Assembly (NCBI GenBank): GCA_029204225.1
Contig: CM055102.1
Coordinates: 33,330,585 to 33,392,584 of the forward strand
Source of the DNA: Diphasiastrum complanatum
Taxonomy: Eukaryota; Streptophyta; Lycopodiopsida; Lycopodiales; Lycopodiaceae
Direction of reading: 5' to 3'
DNA length: 62,000 nt
Shown here: positions 57,941 through 62,000 of the stretch, in pieces
How positions within the stretch are numbered: the first letter of the stretch is position 1
How the letters are laid out: the number at the start of each line of letters is the position of its first letter
Translations under genes and position numbers: made by a program
Notes under the pieces: generated by a model
Told to the model about the DNA's origin: nothing
What the model saw: only the letters and a program-made list of their open reading frames with translations
Databases searched by the model: none

Positions 57941-60570
57941 ATGACAACCAAGTATCACTTACATGTGAAGCTAGAGAAGGATTATGCGACCACCAAAGCT
58001 GCATGGGGTGTTAACTTAAATCCGTATGACATGCATTGTTGGAGATTAGAAGGAAAAAAACATATTGACCTATGGGTAAGAGGTGATTTATACCCTCATA
58101 ATCCACTGGTAGATGCTCCTCCAAAATTTTCTGATGTACATAGTTTGTTAAGATTCGTTGGGGATGGTCGGAATGGACTGCTTGGCTATTGTCAAGCAAT
58201 GGATTCTCGAAGAATTCAAGTGAGACATTGGCAAATACGGCAAACATTCATATATTGAGTATGAATGACAATTTAAAGTCATTGCATGGAATAAATATGA
58301 AATTGGAACAGGAGATAAATGGTTTGAAAATAGAGCTTGACAGTTCTGTCGCAAAAATTGAAGAATTGCAGTCTTCAATCTGTATATTTCAGAGGACAAT
58401 ATATGGCTTACAACAAAAGCGTAGAGTCTCGATGGATCAGCAAGCAGAAAATGAAAACACTAAGAGACACAAACTAGAAGCTTTGGCACCAGGTGGTGGT
58501 GCCAGTAAAAGACATATGAGGGACACAAAAGAGTTCTTGAGAAAGAAGGTTGGAAAAGATTTTATTGCCAAAAAATATATGAAACATTTTTTGAAGGGTA
58601 AAGATTTGATTAAGATTGTGGAAGATGAAACAAGTGATTCAATCCGTTTGAGAATTGCAAAAAAGCTAGTCAACAAGTTCAAGCCAAATCCAAATGTTAA
58701 AGAGATGGTGTACGCATGTGACCAAGGAGGTGTGAGTCGCAAGGGGTATAGAGCTTTGAAGAAGTATATGAAACGCTCTGACAAAAATGGGTTAAAACGC
58801 CATCAAATAATACCTACTTATAAACTTGTTGAATCCGCCAAACGAGAATGCAATTCGATATTGCTCTCTGAATTAGGAGAGTTTCAACATATTGAGGATT
58901 CTTTTACAGTAACCAATAAGAAGAAAGGACCTCCGACATGTTTTCATTATCATCAAGGCAATAATATATTCTTAGATCTGGAAAAGGTCCAAGCGATGAT
59001 GATCCGACATTACGAAGTTAGAACAAATGGTAAGAACATTGATTGTGGATTTCGGTTATCAATTGTATGCTTTTCTTCAACTAATATGTTTTAGTAATGA
59101 ATTTTTTGTTTTACAGATTGCGGAGGTAAAGTTATATTTGTTATTAAGTTGGACGAAGCAGAAATCGTAAAAGGGCGTAAACTTGAATGTGTCACAATCA
59201 CCTTGATGAATCGTGAATTGCAACAGTTTGGCGGAAGTTATTGTAAAGAATTTAGCGTGCAATCCAAAAATCACATATGGTGGATAGCTGCATTTGAAGT
59301 TCCTAAGGAGTCTCACGACGTACTGGAGTGGCTATTTAAAAAATGTAGTATATCTAAGATATGAAGGCAAATTGTTCAATGTTGAAGGAGAAAGCTTTGC
59401 TGTAGAATGGCACCTAGCTGCTGATTTGAAGACTTTGAAATGCATGTACGATTGTGGTCTCGGTGCAAATGCAAAGAATTTTTGTATATATTGTATGTTT
59501 GAATCCGGGCGGAACAAAAGTATTTTGAATTGCAACCAACGTCTTGCACCAAATAGGCACAATCTAGACAAAGCTTGGAGTCCTGTGTTGAACATTCCTC
59601 TCGAAAGAGTCCATTTTTGCACAATGCATGGTGAATTACGAATACTGGACAAATTATTATTTTTGCATTGTTGTTACGCATGGAACATGCAGCCCAAATC
59701 AAGAGCATATGTTAGCATTAGAAGTCTAGATAATTTTATCCAATATGGGATTGCATGGGGGCCACGTGAGTCTTACCAAAGACGTTGAGATGAGTGGAAA
59801 AACGCAAGATGTTCCAGCAAAAGTTTCAATGGGTGGTGCGAAAGCGAGACACCTATTGTCAAATCATACTGCACTTGAAAGTAGTGTTTAATGGGAGTAC
59901 TGGAGGAAAATATGTCAATGCACAACAAATATTGGCTCAGATCCTCGCATGGCAAGTACACATGCTAAGGTTTGGCAAGCATTTGATGTCTTGTCACAAA
60001 CTATCAACAAAAAGATTGTGAGAGATGAAGATTTGGATAGATACGCACGAGAAGTCAAAACATTTACTGAATTGATGATCGATGCATGGGGAGAAACACA
60101 CATAACTCACTATATGGTATGTGTGTCTCATATTTTTTACTTTCGTATTTATGTATTTGTAAAGATTTAAACTAATACAAATTTTCTATGAACAACACAT
60201 CTTCTATGCTCATGGACCTTGGTTTATGAAAACCTATGGATCATTAGCTATTTGGAATACGCAAGGCATGGAAAAGAGTCATTACAGGGCAAAGGCTGCG
60301 AATTTCAAAAATTCACGGCATGGCGGAGGAAAGGGTCTTAGCAATGCATTGGTTGAGATATTCCAATGGTTTAAGACAGCATGGCAATCCTCTAATGCTA
60401 GAACAAGGCATCAAGAATGGAGAATGTCTAGAGTCCGAGTTGGAAAGAGATGGATGCTGAGGACACCAACATCCAATGTTTTGGAAAACAGTGCTAGAGA
60501 AACTACAGAAACTGATGAGATGGAAAAGAAACAATTTGTGTTGAATTGTGATTCAAATATTCCTTTGTGA
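57941..60570 (+). pseudogene. Gene T of element B2: candidate transposase, better preserved
   Basis: Starts MTTKYHLHVKLEKDYATTKA; KKHIDLW and NGLLGY follow, a one-base shift near 58190, a coiled coil (58260-58400), a Lys-rich region with a possible nuclear signal (NTKRHKLEAL, 58455), and after an intron (59030-59116, exact GT-AG) IKLDEAEIVKG (Asp at 59152). A shift near 59340 leads to WHLAADLKTLKCM (Asp at 59423), FCIYC, VHFCTMHGELRILDKLL, GAKARHLLSN in a shifted frame, and ITHYM before a donor at about 60117. The last exon has LAIWNTQGMEKSHYRAK (Glu at 60271) and RHGGGKG, then a basic tail. Clearly diverged from element A's T, so a different subfamily. Three or more frameshifts make it non-functional. 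The D-D-E assignment is inference from conservation. Confidence 0.6.
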
Positions 60571-60793
60571 TAAATATTACTGCCGAATAGGATTGTTGTT
60601 ATTAATAGAAATTATTTTATTTGGTTTTATAATAATATCTATTTTTGGATACACGTCCCTCTATATAAGAGTGGGGGCTTTTATTTTGTTGTCACTTCTT
60701 GCTTTGTTGAAATTAGTTTCCTCGTAATTTAGCTTGTCTTGTTCAATTAGGCTACTAGTTTGCTGGTCAATTAGTGTTCTTAGTTGCATAACA

Positions 60794-62000
60794 ATGTCGT
60801 CCCCTAAAATAGAGTCGGCCAATCTGCTAGCCCCCACAGAATTTTTAGATCAGTTAGATTGTATTTATTGTATGTTTACCGGTAGAATAGACACGCTTGC
60901 CACTCTACGGGCTAATACAGATGCATTCACGTACGTGAATGAGTATATAGATGAAACTTTGAGGCCTTATGTCATACAAATTCCTGGCTCAACTATCATG
61001 TGGATTTCATATAACTTGCTTAGTTATATATGGAAAGGAGATAGCCCCTTTATCGCTCGTCTCAATAGATTTATTAGTCACTTGGGTAACGATCATTACT
61101 TGGAGCTGACCAAGGATCAGCTGAAAACTTTTGATCTTGAAAGTGTAGGAAAGAAGATTCTATCCAGTGGGATTACTGTTATTTTTTTGCTTGATGAGTT
61201 TCCAGCGACTGTGGCCAGCAACAAACACAATCCTAGTGAGCAGGTGAACGAGATGAACGACCCGGGTGAAGAGGAAGATTTATCTGCGGAGCATGAAGTA
61301 GTCTTGGCTGCGCAAGAGACAACAGGTGCATCCACATCAACGAAGCCAGAAGATATAGACGAGTCCAATGATGTCGTGCTTTGAATCCATGGCCTTGCTC
61401 CAATCATCATTGATGGGCAGGAGTATGTGTTCATGCATGACTTGCAACATATTCTCGGCTTGCGAGAAGATGAGATGCTGGCAGCATTGGTAAATTTGCA
61501 GAATGGCAATTCCACTTTTGACCACACCCAGCCCGACGACACGTATGAAAAGCTGATCAGGCATGACATGGACACCACCGAACAAGCACTGGCAAGGGTG
61601 CTTTGCCAATTGAAAACGCTTCAACCACCACCAGTTCAAACGAGGCCATTCGAGGTACTCGAAGGGAAAACTGCTGACGTGAAGTACAAAGGCAAAGGAG
61701 TTGACCTTGCGCAAAAAGAAGACATTGATGAAGGCACCGAGGCAATTCTGACCCAACAATTCAACTTGCGTGTGTTTATTATGTTTTGTCTTCATTATAC
61801 TCATTTTGCAATAATTTGAACCAAATGCAGGATGCAGTGGAGCTTGATGCATTTGCAATGTGAAGGGGTGGCGCTCGGGAGAAAGTTGAAGCAGGAACTC
61901 TGGACAGGTCTATGGCCCACTACATTGGGAACTTGTCCAACAACTTTATTTTCTGCTTCAGCAACAAAGTACAGCCCAGATGGACAGACAGAGCTTCTTA
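60794..62000 (+). pseudogene. Gene P of element B2 (runs off the window)
   Basis: A TATATAAG box near 60661 precedes ATG 60794 (MSSPKIESANLLAPTEFLDQ). The frame is open to a TGA at 61382, continues in the same frame (YVFMHDLQHILGLREDEMLA) to a weak donor near 61770, and resumes after CAG at 61830 with DAVELDAFAM, a TGA, RGGAREK and MAHYIGNLSNN. Element A's P has the intron at the same place and LDDFAIRRGG and HALGHYLKFFKNN at the corresponding positions. The N-terminal domain is hydrophobic and its end is acidic. No known family recognised. Two stops suggest a pseudogene. Confidence 0.6.

Larger units (their letters stand above)
57528..62000 (+). mobile_element. Element B2: left part of a third copy, continuing beyond the window
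   Basis: The terminus CATTAGGGCCCTTTTTGGAC at 57528 interrupts the B1 T gene. T starts 413 bp inside it, as in element A (411 bp). P follows in the same orientation as T, unlike element A where they converge. The right end is outside the window. Confidence 0.6.

Noticed and set aside
57941-60570. Assignment of gene T to the KDZ superfamily
   Set aside because: The zinc pair, and the Ulp1 domain in gene H, suggested it, but the DGNF signature is absent and the gene arrangement differs.

Overview
The window is a repeat-dominated stretch of a land-plant nuclear genome. Evidence for this: Ty1/copia and Ty3/gypsy-like elements whose primer-binding sites match plant initiator-Met tRNA (TGGTATCAGAGC), one spliced type-I pectin methylesterase gene with its inhibitor pro-domain, GT-AG introns, long GA and CT/AC microsatellites, and low gene density. 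Species cannot be read from the sequence. The repeat load would suit a fern, lycophyte, gymnosperm or other large plant genome.

Layout. 1-2.15 kb: short hairpin-forming repeats. 2.15-9.7 kb: an LTR relic split by a complete but decayed minus-strand copia element (2709-8185, 250-bp LTRs), followed by a plus-strand copia pol pseudogene. 9.7-15.7 kb: remnants of gypsy elements with two inverted LTRs and TCTCGACCGA-rich arrays. 17.5-26.7 kb: several truncated copia fragments in both orientations and a gypsy-like LTR/leader. 28.7-42.3 kb: a large element with terminal inverted repeats (element A), split by a 3.9-kb gypsy-like LTR element (33936-37868, target duplication CCCAA). 43.8-45 kb: hairpin repeats again and a (GA)47 tract. 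46.8-48.9 kb: the pectin methylesterase gene, the only convincing intact host gene. 49.6-50.3 kb: a short non-autonomous relative of element A. 50.6-57.5 kb: a second, internally deleted copy (element B1), split by a 4.2-kb LTR element (51379-55585, 636-bp LTRs, target duplication CTGTA). 57.5-62 kb: the left end of a third copy (element B2), inserted into B1 and running off the window.

The most interesting content is the A/B1/B2 family. I matched no part of the whole to a described transposon superfamily. Element A carries four genes: T (a roughly 900-aa candidate RNase H-fold transposase with LDE, GDLK, CxxC and LH motifs), P (conserved unknown protein), H, and U (conserved unknown protein with a C-terminal ubiquitin-like-looking module). 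H reads in one frame as a centromeric-type histone H3 continuing into a Ulp1/SENP (C48) SUMO-protease-like domain. T and P converge, P and H diverge from a shared promoter with TATA boxes on both sides and ten copies of a 16-bp motif in the two leaders, and H and U converge. B1 keeps the order U, H, promoter/motifs, T after internal deletions, so the architecture is seen twice. All copies here carry stops or frameshifts and look dead. The histone-protease fusion and the element family are inferences from reading alone and need profile searches.
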